Source of the DNA: Anaerolineae bacterium
GTDB lineage: Bacteria > Chloroflexota > Anaerolineae > E26-bin7
Length of the DNA stretch: 22,208 nucleotides
Direction of reading: 5' to 3'
NCBI GenBank assembly: GCA_029933115.1
Contig: JAOZOT010000002.1
Location: 28,639 to 50,846 of the forward strand
Part shown: positions 6,103 to 14,333 of the stretch, piece by piece
Numbering within the stretch: position 1 is the stretch's first letter
How the letters are laid out: each line of letters begins with the position of its first letter
Translations under genes and position numbers: made by a program
Notes under the pieces: model-generated
What the model was told of the DNA's origin: nothing
What the model saw: only the letters and a program-made list of their open reading frames with translations
Databases searched by the model: none

Positions 6103-9100
6103 ATGGCAGGACGGAGGATTTTAGTAGTTGACGACGAACCCCAAATCGTCGAAGTCTGCACACAAGCCCTGCGAGCCAACGGCTTTGCGGTCGAGAGCAG
6201 TCTCGACGGCAGAGAGGCCATCGCCCTGTTGAGGGAGAAGGAATTCGACCTCGTCATCGTAGACTTGATGATGCCCGACGTTGACGGCCTGGAGATACTG
6301 CGAATCGCCAGAGAATATGCTCCCTCAACGGCCGGCATCGTCATCACCAGCCACGGTACGATGGAAAAGGCCATTGAGAGCATCCGCGTCGGAGCTCAGG
6401 ATTTTGTGAAAAAGCCCTTCGCCCCCGAAGACATCATCGCCGCCGCGCAAGACGTGCTGGAGAGACGACAATCCCTGTACGAGGACCTCCGCCTTGAGCT
6501 CTGGATGCCCATCCTGAATATCATTGACGCGCTGACGACGGAAATCAACTTGGACCAACTGGCGAGGCTGATCGTGGAGACCATAAAGTTTGCCTTCGGA
6601 GCCGACCGCGTTTCACTGCTGTTCTGGGACGATGAGAAGGAGCAGTTGTCGGTCGCCGCGGCCATCGGGCTCCCGGACAAAGTGGTCGGAGCCACCTATA
6701 GAGCGGACCGAGGCGTCGCCAGGCGAGCGTTGCGCACGGGCAAGCCCATCACTTTGAACACGGCGCTAGACCTGGACGCGCCCTTCCTGGAAGAAGCGGC
6801 GCAAGCTGATGCCTTCTGGGCCGTGTGCCTGCCTTTGCAACTCAGAGGACAGGCCATGGGCGTGCTCAACCTCAGCAGGCTGCCGGACAGCCTCCCCTTC
6901 GGGCAAAACGACCTGCAATTGCTTGCCACGCTTTGCAGCCCTATCGCCATTGCCATCGAAAACGCGCGGCTGTACGCCGAAAGCCGACAGCAAGCCGACG
7001 AGTTGATAGCCCTGTGGCACATTGGCCAGGACATCAGCTCTACCCTGGACCAGCAGACTGTGCTGGAGCGAATCGCCCGCTGGGCCAAGCAACTCGTCGG
7101 CTGTGACGGAGCAATCCTCTACCTGCTCCAGGCCAATCTTTTGCAACCCGTCGTGTCGCTGGGGACCTCCGGCGCCCAAATGCCCCCACACCCTGTAAAG
7201 GTCGGCGAAGGAGTCATCGGCCAGGTGGCCCAGACCGGCACAGGCCAGATCGTCAACCACGCAGGTTTGGGCCCAAAAGCGGTGCAGCTTCCGGGCGCGA
7301 AGGACACAGAATCTTTGCTCTGTGTGCCCATCCTGTTCAAAGAGAAAGTGATTGGCGTGATGGCCCTCAACCGCCTGGGAGACCACCTCTTCCGGGAGGA
7401 TGACTTGCACCTGCTGGGCAGGATAGCCCAACAGGCCGCTATTGCCATCGAGAACGCGCGATTGTACGAAGAAACACAGCGCCGCGCCATACAATTGACC
7501 ACCGCCGCCGAAGTGTCGCGTGATGCCATATCCACCCTGGACATGGAGCAATTGCTGACCAACGCCGTCAACCTGATCCACAACCGCTTTGGCTTCTACC
7601 ACGCCGGCATCTTTCTGCTAGACGACGCAGGCGAGTACGCCGTCCTCCACGCGGCCACCGGCAAAGCCGGCCGGAAAATGCTGGAACAACAGCACAAGCT
7701 CAAGGTCGGTGAGGTCGGCATCGTCGGCTACGTGACGGCGACAGGGGAGCCACGTATCGCCCTCGATGTAGGCCAGGACGCAGTGCACTTTGACAATCCA
7801 CTGCTACCCAACACCCGTTCGGAGATGGCCCTGCCCTTGAAAGTACGCGGTCGGGTTATCGGCGCATTGGACGTGCAGAGCACCAAAGAGGCCGCTTTCA
7901 GCGCCGAGGACATAGCTACCCTCCAGACAATGGCCGACCAATTGGCCATCGCCATTGAGAACGCCCGCTTATACGAGGAGGAGCGGCGGCGCGCCGAGGA
8001 ACTGGCCACCCTCAACGCCATCACCAAAACAGTGAGCCGCTCCCTGGACCTGGACACCATCCTGGACGAGGCCCTGAGCAAAGTGTTCGAGGTCATAGAG
8101 GCAGACGCAGGCGGAATTTACCTGCTGGATGAAAGGAATGACGAACTGACATTGACCGTCCATCACGGCTTCTCCGAATCATTCCTCCAGGAGAAACAGC
8201 GGCTGAGCGTGGGGGAGGGTGCAGTCGGCCAGGCCGCCCAAGCGGTGAGGCCCATCCTGGTAGAGGCTCCTGCGGATGACGAACTGCCGGCAGAGGGAGA
8301 GAGAGCCATCCTCCTGGAAGAAGGCATCCGTGCGGGGGTCAGCGTGCCTCTCAGCACGAGAGGCCGGGTGCACGGCGTGCTGAGCATCGCCAGACGTCAA
8401 GAACGGCCTTTCACCTCCCGGGAGGTAGAGTTGTTGACTGCCATCGGCAATCAGATTGCCGTAGCCATCGAGAACGCCCAACTGTATAAGAAGGCCACCG
8501 ACAGAATGAAAGAGGCGACGGCCCTGCACAGGGTGAGCAGCACCCTGATGCGCACCCTCAACCTCGATCAACTCTTGGAAAGCGTCCTCGAAGTGCTCCA
8601 GAGGTCCTTCGGCTATTCCCACTGCGCCATCTCACTGGTTGACGAGAAGACAGGAGAACTCTGCATCGCCGCAGCCCGCGGCTACCTGCGAGACACGATG
8701 GCGAAACCGGGCGCCAAAACAGGCCAGGAGGGAATCATCGGCTGGGTGGCGGCCAACAGGATACCCCTAAACGTCCCCGACGTGCACCAGGACGACCGCT
8801 ACGTGGAGAGGGTGAAGGGGATTGGCGCGGAGATAGCCGTGCCCATGCTGGTCGGTGAAAAGCTCGTGGGCGTCCTGGATGTGCAGAGCACCGAGGTCAA
8901 CGCCTTCAGTGAGGAGGACCTGAGAACCTTGTCCTCAATAGCGGCCCAGGCGGCTACTGCCATCGAACGCTCTCGACTGTACGAGACCACTCTGGCCGAA
9001 AGGAGAAGGACCGAGCGCATCGTCACCAGCATTGCCGATGGGGTGATCACCGTGGACCACGAGATGCGCATCCTCTCCCTCAACCCGGCCGCCGAAGAAA

Positions 9101-10089
9101 TGACCGGCTGGCAAGAGGCAGAAGCCATCGGCCGCCCTTGCGCCGAAGTGTTGAAGCTGACCTCAGAAAGCGGCGAGCCCTTGGACCACGAACCCTGCCA
9201 GACCCTGTCGGCCTACAACTCCCCCCGGGCAGTCCTGACCCGCAAAGATGGGCGCTCAATCTACGTCTCGACCAGCCTGTCTCCGCTGTCAGGCCCCGCC
9301 GATGAAGTGCCGGGAGGAGTCATAGCCATCCGCGATTGCTCAGCAGAGGTAGAGTTGGACCGCATAAAGTCGGAAATGGTCACTATGGTCTCTCACGAAC
9401 TGCGTTCTCCCCTGGCCAACATGCAGACGGCCATAGAACTGGTGTTGACTTCTGACTTCGAGGAGGACCTGCAGCGGGAGATGTTAGACATTGTGCGCTC
9501 CCAATGCGCTCGCCTGGCCTCCTTCGTGGAAGAACTTCTGGACATCTCACAACTCGAAACGGGTCAAATAGCCATGCGCTGGGAGCCGGTGACCCTATGG
9601 CCCCTGATCCAACGAGTCGTTCACACCTTCGAAGCCACAACCCAGAAACGACACCACTTTCAGCTCATCGGGCAGAGCGAGCTCCCATTTGCCTGGGCAG
9701 ACCCCCACAAGGTAGAGATGATCCTCACCAATCTCTTGCAAAACGCCGTCAACTATTCCCCCGAAGGGTCCACCATCACCATCGAGGTGAAGACGAGGGA
9801 CGATAGCCCAGACATTGCAGTGTCTGTGAGCGACGAGGGAGAAGGCATCGCCCCCGAGCACCTGGAGCAATTGTTCCAGCCATACTACCGCATAGGCGCC
9901 GATGGGGCAGGGGGAATAGCCGGGCGGGGCCTGGGCCTGTACATAGTCAAGAGACTGCTCGAACTGCAAGGCGGCAAAATCTGGGTAGAGAGCGAGCTGG
10001 GAAAAGGCTCCCACTTCAACTTCACACTACCCAAAATGGAAGGACCAAGCCTGCAAGTAAACGTGGACGAGGCCTCAAATGGGACATAG
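6103..10089 (+). CDS. REC-GAFx5-PAS hybrid-type histidine kinase, cytosolic
   Basis: A 1328-aa sensor kinase without membrane segments. An N-terminal receiver domain (4-120) has VVDDEP, phospho-acceptor D54 in VIVDLMMPD, and K104. Five GAF domains follow (about 150-285, 318-452, 485-622, 652-792 and 825-958), four closing with an AIENA[RQ]LY helix and the fifth with AIERSRLY. Then come a PAS domain (about 972-1080), HisKA with H1098 in VSHELRSP, and a HATPase domain (about 1205-1315) with N-box LLQNAVNYSPEG, DEGEGI and GRGLGLYIV. GAF domains usually bind small molecules or cofactors; none can be named here. The N-terminal REC makes it a receiver as well as a sender. ATG follows GAGAGAGGCG. 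It heads the operon with the regulator at 10137 and the kinase at 10883. Confidence 0.93.
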   Translation: MAGRRILVVDDEPQIVEVCTQALRANGFAVESSLDGREAIALLREKEFDLVIVDLMMPDVDGLEILRIAREYAPSTAGIVITSHGTMEKAIESIRVGAQDFVKKPFAPEDIIAAAQDVLERRQSLYEDLRLELWMPILNIIDALTTEINLDQLARLIVETIKFAFGADRVSLLFWDDEKEQLSVAAAIGLPDKVVGATYRADRGVARRALRTGKPITLNTALDLDAPFLEEAAQADAFWAVCLPLQLRGQAMGVLNLSRLPDSLPFGQNDLQLLATLCSPIAIAIENARLYAESRQQADELIALWHIGQDISSTLDQQTVLERIARWAKQLVGCDGAILYLLQANLLQPVVSLGTSGAQMPPHPVKVGEGVIGQVAQTGTGQIVNHAGLGPKAVQLPGAKDTESLLCVPILFKEKVIGVMALNRLGDHLFREDDLHLLGRIAQQAAIAIENARLYEETQRRAIQLTTAAEVSRDAISTLDMEQLLTNAVNLIHNRFGFYHAGIFLLDDAGEYAVLHAATGKAGRKMLEQQHKLKVGEVGIVGYVTATGEPRIALDVGQDAVHFDNPLLPNTRSEMALPLKVRGRVIGALDVQSTKEAAFSAEDIATLQTMADQLAIAIENARLYEEERRRAEELATLNAITKTVSRSLDLDTILDEALSKVFEVIEADAGGIYLLDERNDELTLTVHHGFSESFLQEKQRLSVGEGAVGQAAQAVRPILVEAPADDELPAEGERAILLEEGIRAGVSVPLSTRGRVHGVLSIARRQERPFTSREVELLTAIGNQIAVAIENAQLYKKATDRMKEATALHRVSSTLMRTLNLDQLLESVLEVLQRSFGYSHCAISLVDEKTGELCIAAARGYLRDTMAKPGAKTGQEGIIGWVAANRIPLNVPDVHQDDRYVERVKGIGAEIAVPMLVGEKLVGVLDVQSTEVNAFSEEDLRTLSSIAAQAATAIERSRLYETTLAERRRTERIVTSIADGVITVDHEMRILSLNPAAEEMTGWQEAEAIGRPCAEVLKLTSESGEPLDHEPCQTLSAYNSPRAVLTRKDGRSIYVSTSLSPLSGPADEVPGGVIAIRDCSAEVELDRIKSEMVTMVSHELRSPLANMQTAIELVLTSDFEEDLQREMLDIVRSQCARLASFVEELLDISQLETGQIAMRWEPVTLWPLIQRVVHTFEATTQKRHHFQLIGQSELPFAWADPHKVEMILTNLLQNAVNYSPEGSTITIEVKTRDDSPDIAVSVSDEGEGIAPEHLEQLFQPYYRIGADGAGGIAGRGLGLYIVKRLLELQGGKIWVESELGKGSHFNFTLPKMEGPSLQVNVDEASNGT

Positions 10090-10136
10090 CCTGCCCAACC
10101 ACGATTAAAATGCAGAGCTATCACGGAAGGACAAGT

Positions 10137-10829
10137 ATGGAAAAAGAGACGATTCTGATTATTGACGACGACCCCGATCTAGCCAGGATCGTGCAGTTGA
10201 GCCTGAATCGAGAAGGATACCAAACGGTGGTAGCCACCAGCGGCCTGGAAGGGTTGCAGGAAGCGTACCGCGTTCAACCCAACCTGGTCATCCTGGACAT
10301 CATGATGCCCGGCATGGACGGCTGGGAGGTATGCCGCCGCCTGGTAGAGATGTCAAACGTGCCCATCCTTATGCTCACGGCCAAAGGCACAGAGGCCGAC
10401 ATAGTGAAAGGTCTGCAAATAGGAGCCGATGACTATCTGACCAAGCCCTTCAGCGTGGCCGAGCTCATAGCCAGAGTACAGGCTCTGCTCCGTCGTGCGG
10501 GCTCGCCCTCGCGCACAGACAAGTCATCCATCCTTTCCATCGGCAATCTGACCATTGACCTCGGCCGCCGGCTGGTTATGCGGGATGGAAAGCCCATAGA
10601 TTTGACCCCAACGGAATTCAAGTTGCTGGAATGTTTTGTGACCCACAGAGACCGCGTGCTTCCCCACAGATTTCTGCTGACCGAGGTGTGGGGCCCAGAG
10701 TACATTGATGAAACGAACTACCTCAAACTGTACGTAAGATACTTGAGGCGCAAGCTCGAAGAGAATCCGTCTGACCCACAACTAATCGTCACCGAGTGGG
10801 GAGTTGGCTATCGGTTCTGCGGAACATAA
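10137..10829 (+). CDS. OmpR/PhoB-type response regulator, paralogue of the divergent one
   Basis: A 230-aa transcription factor with receiver domain (D54 in LVILDIMMPG, LTAKG switch, LTKPF Lys) and a C-terminal winged helix (LTPTEFKLLE, then DETNYLKLYVRYLRRKLEE and TEWGVGYRF). It strongly resembles the regulator at 4731-5447, including the recognition-helix segment, so both may bind the same 11-bp repeats. The start at 10137 is chosen because GGAAGGAC lies just upstream; the ATG at 10110 adds nine residues with no ribosome site. It lies 47 bp after the multi-GAF kinase and is the most likely phosphorylation target of the two kinases on either side. Confidence 0.92.
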   Translation: MEKETILIIDDDPDLARIVQLSLNREGYQTVVATSGLEGLQEAYRVQPNLVILDIMMPGMDGWEVCRRLVEMSNVPILMLTAKGTEADIVKGLQIGADDYLTKPFSVAELIARVQALLRRAGSPSRTDKSSILSIGNLTIDLGRRLVMRDGKPIDLTPTEFKLLECFVTHRDRVLPHRFLLTEVWGPEYIDETNYLKLYVRYLRRKLEENPSDPQLIVTEWGVGYRFCGT

Positions 10830-10882
10830 ACCGTGAAGCCAAGGGGGTTAAAGTCTGGTTCGAGAAACTACAGGAGGCTTCG

Positions 10883-12394
10883 TTGGCCGGAGAGAAAGTA
10901 CTTGTCGTTGAAGACAAACCAGAGATGATCCGAACCATCACCGATTGCGTGCTAGAACCACAAGGCTACGTCGCCCTAGTCGCCCTCAACGGCGAAGATG
11001 GCCTGCGCATGGCTTTGAGCGAAGACCCGGATCTGGTGATCCTGGACCTGCGCCTGCCCAAGATGTCCGGCCTGGAAGTCCTCCGGACCTTGAGAGAGCT
11101 CCGGTGTTCGGTGCCGGTCATCGTGATAACAGCCTACGGCTCGGAAGAGGTAGTGGTGCGCGCCCTGCGACTGGGAGCCGACGACTACCTGGCCAAACCA
11201 TTCGAGCTGGATGAGATGCTCAAGGTCATCGAAAGGGTTCTGGATAAGAGCAAGCAGGAAAAAGAAAGAGTACGGCTATCACGAGAATTGGAAAAAAGCG
11301 TGCAAGAGCTATCAAAGAAGCTAGAACTTGTCTTGCACAGCATTGACGAAGGGCTGTTCAGCGTTGATCGAGAACTGCGCATTTTGACCTTTAATCCCGC
11401 TGCGGAAAAAATCCTCGGCTGGCGAGAAGGCGAGGTTGTGGGCCGACCATGCACCGAAATCTTCGGAGAAGACGACGCATCCTACCAGGAAGCGCTCCTC
11501 TCAGAAGCGATGAGAAAAGCGCAGCCGGTGACCTCGGTTAAGGAAGGCTACCCGGTTACAAACAAATATGGCCGGCGCATCTTTATAACCAGCAGCGTGG
11601 TGCCCCTGCTAGACCTCGACGGCCAGGTGGTCGGAGCCATAGTCGCCTTCCGCGATGTCTCGGCCGACGTAGAATTGGCCCACATGAAATCAGGGTTCAT
11701 CTCCATGGTCTCTCACGAGTTGCGCTCTCCACTGAGCCACATCATCGCTTCCACAGAACTTATACGAGAGGCCGATTTGAGCAGAGATCAGCAGCAAGAC
11801 TTGTTGAACATTATCCACGCCCAAAGCAACCGCCTGAACAAATTCGTCGAACAGATATTGGACGTTTCTCTGCTGGAGGCGGGCGTGATCAAAGCCGAGC
11901 GGAAGCCGGTCGCTCTGAAACCTCTGATCGGACAGATAGTTGAGGCTTTTGAACTCAAGGCCGACACACACCGTTTCGAGGTCACCGCCCTACAAGGGCC
12001 AACTATCGTCGTAGGTGACGAGAGCAAGATACACACGGTCCTCACCAATCTGGTGGACAACGCCGTCAACTATTCACCTGAAGGCAGCAGAATCTCTATT
12101 GAAGTAAACGATGGGGATGAAGAGGTAGTGATAAGCGTCATTGACGAGGGCATTGGCATCCCGGCCGCGCAACTGGAAAGGATCTTTGAACGGTTTCATC
12201 GGGTGAACGCCGGTGACAACCAGGAACAGTACGGCTACGGTCTGGGGCTCTACATCAGCAAGAGACTCATCGAGATACAAGGCGGAAGCATCTGGGCGGA
12301 GAGTGAATTGGGGCGAGGTTCACGCTTCAGCTTCAGCCTGCCCAAGTGGTCGCCGGTATCTGACGAGCAGGTGAGCGAGGAGAACAGTGCATAA
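10883..12394 (+). CDS. REC-PAS histidine kinase
   Basis: A 503-aa soluble kinase: N-terminal receiver (VVEDKP, D55 in LVILDLRLP, ITAYGS, LAKPF), a helical linker rich in Glu/Lys (about 122-150, likely coiled coil), PAS domain (about 150-260; SIDEGLFSVDREL, FNPAAEKILGW), HisKA with H278 in VSHELRSP, and a HATPase domain (VDNAVNYSPEG, DEGIGIP, GYGLGLYIS). The TTG start at 10883 is favoured because AGGAGG ends 5 bases before it and REC begins four residues later; an ATG at 10796 would overlap the preceding regulator by 34 bases with no obvious ribosome site. Its HisKA and PAS domains resemble those of the multi-GAF kinase, so they probably share partners. An 8-bp overlap with the next gene couples it to the FecR-domain lipoprotein. 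Confidence 0.88.
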   Translation: MAGEKVLVVEDKPEMIRTITDCVLEPQGYVALVALNGEDGLRMALSEDPDLVILDLRLPKMSGLEVLRTLRELRCSVPVIVITAYGSEEVVVRALRLGADDYLAKPFELDEMLKVIERVLDKSKQEKERVRLSRELEKSVQELSKKLELVLHSIDEGLFSVDRELRILTFNPAAEKILGWREGEVVGRPCTEIFGEDDASYQEALLSEAMRKAQPVTSVKEGYPVTNKYGRRIFITSSVVPLLDLDGQVVGAIVAFRDVSADVELAHMKSGFISMVSHELRSPLSHIIASTELIREADLSRDQQQDLLNIIHAQSNRLNKFVEQILDVSLLEAGVIKAERKPVALKPLIGQIVEAFELKADTHRFEVTALQGPTIVVGDESKIHTVLTNLVDNAVNYSPEGSRISIEVNDGDEEVVISVIDEGIGIPAAQLERIFERFHRVNAGDNQEQYGYGLGLYISKRLIEIQGGSIWAESELGRGSRFSFSLPKWSPVSDEQVSEENSA

Positions 12395-13976
12395 GACACA
12401 GAAGGGACAAAAGCTGACAACCGCGTTGGGCCTGGCCGCGATTATCTTCGCCCTCCTCTGCACCGCCGCCTGTGGGAGCAGCAGTGTCTCCTCAGCCAAA
12501 GGTGGAATGAACGTAGTGGTTGTGTCGGGACAGGCCAAAGTGCGAAGCGGCGGAGGAGCTACCCCGATTGCGGAAGGCCAGGAAGCGGTCATTGCTGCCG
12601 GCGACCAACTCGTGGCCGATGAGGCCGAGGTGAAACTGCTTCTGGCAGATGGAAGCCTGCTGCACCTGAGTCCTGATACAACCCTCCAGGTGGTCGCACT
12701 CTCGGCCGAGGGCGCAACCAAGCTGAGCCAACTGAAAGGCAAACTCAAAGTCGAAGCGGCAAGCCCCTTGCTCACCGTGAAAATATCAACCGCTGCCTCT
12801 GACGCATTTGTGCTGAAAACCATGCGCTTCACAGCCACCCCTGGCGTAAGGGACACGACTTTTCAGCTCTGGATTGATGGCGTCAACGCGCTTTTGAGCG
12901 TAGAAGCCGGCCGGGTAAACGTTACCAACGACGCGCGCACGGCCACAGTACCCGCCGGCAGCGAGGTGAAAGCCATCCCCGGCGGGGAACTGCTCATCTC
13001 CCCGATGGGAGCGCCCGGTGAGCCTACAGCAGTGGCTGCGGAGACCACCGCTGCGATTCCAACAGTTACGCCTGATTTGAGCCGCCCCTCCCCCACGGCG
13101 GCTCCCACAGCGACGGTCGCTCCGAACTATTTGTATTCTGCCCCGGGGTTGCTCGGCCCGGCAGATGGGAGCGATTTCAAAGGCGATGAGACCATCCTGC
13201 TGATCTGGGCTACCCCAATGCCCCTCTCGGAAGATGAATGGTACGAAATACAGTTGTGGAGAGAGGGAGACGTCCCCCACCGGGTCGTTCAGTGGGTCAA
13301 GGAAGGAACCTGGAAGGTTGAGCCACAGTATTACCCCGGGCGCTATCAATGGCGTGTCCTCATCGTGCGCGGCCAAGAAGGTCGCAAAGAACGAGAGTTG
13401 AGTCCACCCAGCCAGACGTGGGGCTTTGGCTGGCTCAGCCCTTCGGCCCCGGCCCCGGCCGCCCCTACCAGCCCCCCCGTCAGCGGAGTGCCCGTTGACC
13501 TCACCGTCTACCTGCGGGGCACAAACAACGCACAGGGTTTTGTCACACTTGGCGGCGAGCAGGTAGAGGCCGGGACAATCTACACCGAAGGAGGATACGT
13601 CTACGGCGACGTGGCGGTGCGCATTGGAGATACAGTATATCACTTCGACAAGCCCAAGCCGGCACCCGGTGAGCCAGAGCAACTGCCTCCACCCTACCGG
13701 ATGGAATTCAAGTTCCTCGACCCTCTGGCGAATGTAACGAAAGGCCAACCCGGGTTCAACCCCCAGAAAGCCCAATTCTGGGTAGGGGAACTGGACTGTG
13801 ACAGCGCCGGGTCTCCAGACACGCCCTACAAAATCGAGATGACGCTGTACGCCGGAGACGAGATGCGCAAGCATACCACTGTCAATTTCCTCGTGGCCGA
13901 TGATCCCTCCTGTGGCGGCGAGGAAAAAGAGCCCGAGGAAGGCGGAGGAGGCGAAAAGCCGCCCGTTCGACCGTGA
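12387..13976 (+). CDS. FecR-domain lipoprotein with Ig-like and Pro/Thr-rich regions
   Basis: A 529-aa exported protein. The N-terminus has basic residues, a hydrophobic core (12-25) and Cys29 preceded by TAA, a somewhat unusual lipobox. A FecR-type beta domain covers about 36-205 (VVVVSGQAKVRSGG, LLADGSLLHLSPDT, VEAGRVNV, VPAGSEV). A Thr/Pro/Ala-rich linker (about 210-245) leads to an Ig/FN3-like domain (about 250-350; GPADGS, YEIQLWREG, GRYQWRVLIVRG), a Pro/Ala hinge, another beta-rich region (about 370-500) and an acidic Gly-rich tail. GTG at 12387 follows GAGGAG and overlaps the kinase stop by 8 bp. FecR domains in Fec systems signal to an anti-sigma partner, but here no sigma factor is present; a surface or sensory accessory role beside the kinases is inferred. 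Confidence 0.82.
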   Translation: MHKTQKGQKLTTALGLAAIIFALLCTAACGSSSVSSAKGGMNVVVVSGQAKVRSGGGATPIAEGQEAVIAAGDQLVADEAEVKLLLADGSLLHLSPDTTLQVVALSAEGATKLSQLKGKLKVEAASPLLTVKISTAASDAFVLKTMRFTATPGVRDTTFQLWIDGVNALLSVEAGRVNVTNDARTATVPAGSEVKAIPGGELLISPMGAPGEPTAVAAETTAAIPTVTPDLSRPSPTAAPTATVAPNYLYSAPGLLGPADGSDFKGDETILLIWATPMPLSEDEWYEIQLWREGDVPHRVVQWVKEGTWKVEPQYYPGRYQWRVLIVRGQEGRKERELSPPSQTWGFGWLSPSAPAPAAPTSPPVSGVPVDLTVYLRGTNNAQGFVTLGGEQVEAGTIYTEGGYVYGDVAVRIGDTVYHFDKPKPAPGEPEQLPPPYRMEFKFLDPLANVTKGQPGFNPQKAQFWVGELDCDSAGSPDTPYKIEMTLYAGDEMRKHTTVNFLVADDPSCGGEEKEPEEGGGGEKPPVRP

Positions 13977-13985
13977 CATCAACAG

Positions 13986-14023
13986 CCCCTCCCTCTCCCA
14001 TCTGACGACAGGAGAGGGAGGGG
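13986..14023 (+). terminator. 13-bp perfect hairpin after the FecR-domain gene
   Basis: CCCCTCCCTCTCC (13986-13998) and GGAGAGGGAGGGG (14011-14023) pair perfectly around a 12-base loop, nine bases after the stop codon. A run of six T (14044-14049) follows only after a 20-base gap, so this is a strong 3'-end hairpin but not a perfect intrinsic terminator. Confidence 0.55.
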
Positions 14024-14056
14024 AGTAGCACTTTCAGAGACAGTTTTTTGGCCAAG

Positions 14057-14146
14057 GAGTCCCCAACTTGCGATTTTCACGCTCAGGTGAGACGGCCCCA
14101 AACAAGTTTGGGACTCTGGAAGCCTGCTTTCCCCACCTCTCACCTG
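14057..14146. other. Interleaved inverted repeats with pseudoknot topology
   Basis: Two inverted repeats cross each other. GAGTCCCCAACTTG (14057-14070) pairs with CAAGTTTGGGACTC (14103-14116) with one mismatch. CAGGTGAGA (14084-14092), inside its loop, pairs perfectly with TCTCACCTG (14138-14146). The order arm1-arm2-arm1'-arm2' is that of an H-type pseudoknot or of two mutually exclusive hairpins. It lies in the 357-bp gap between the FecR-domain gene and the secreted-protein promoter. Transcription of this stretch is not established. Confidence 0.45.
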
Positions 14147-14185
14147 CCGCCGGGAAAAACCTACCCTTGTAAGCCCCCCACTCCC

Positions 14186-14241
14186 CTCTAACCATTTTCT
14201 AACCATTCTCTTACAAGGCTCTAACCTCACCGTGTTATAAT
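14186..14241 (+). promoter_or_regulatory. Promoter with four-unit Pho-box-like direct repeat for the secreted protein
   Basis: Heptamers CTCTAAC, TTCTAAC, CTCTTAC and CTCTAAC start at 14186, 14197, 14208 and 14219, exactly 11 bp apart. Ten bases later comes a perfect -10, TATAAT (14236-14241). No proper -35 box exists; the repeats occupy its place. The arrangement copies that of the response-regulator promoter at 5496-5551 in unit number, period, the deviant third unit and distance to the -10. An activated promoter driven by a regulator of this cluster is inferred. Confidence 0.75.
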
Positions 14242-14263
14242 TTGCATAACAGTTTCCCACGAC

Positions 14264-14298
14264 AGGTGCACTGCGTCTCTCCAAAGCGCATTGCACCT
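14264..14298 (+). other. 5'-UTR hairpin of the secreted-protein mRNA
   Basis: AGGTGCA (14264-14270) pairs with TGCACCT (14292-14298); inside, GCG pairs with CGC across a 2-by-2 internal loop. It begins about 20 bases after the predicted transcription start and ends 35 bases before the GTG start codon, with no T-run. A 5' stabilising hairpin or a translational control element is plausible. Confidence 0.45.
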
Positions 14299-14333
14299 TG
14301 AACTCATAGGGCATAGTCCCACGAGGTAATGCC

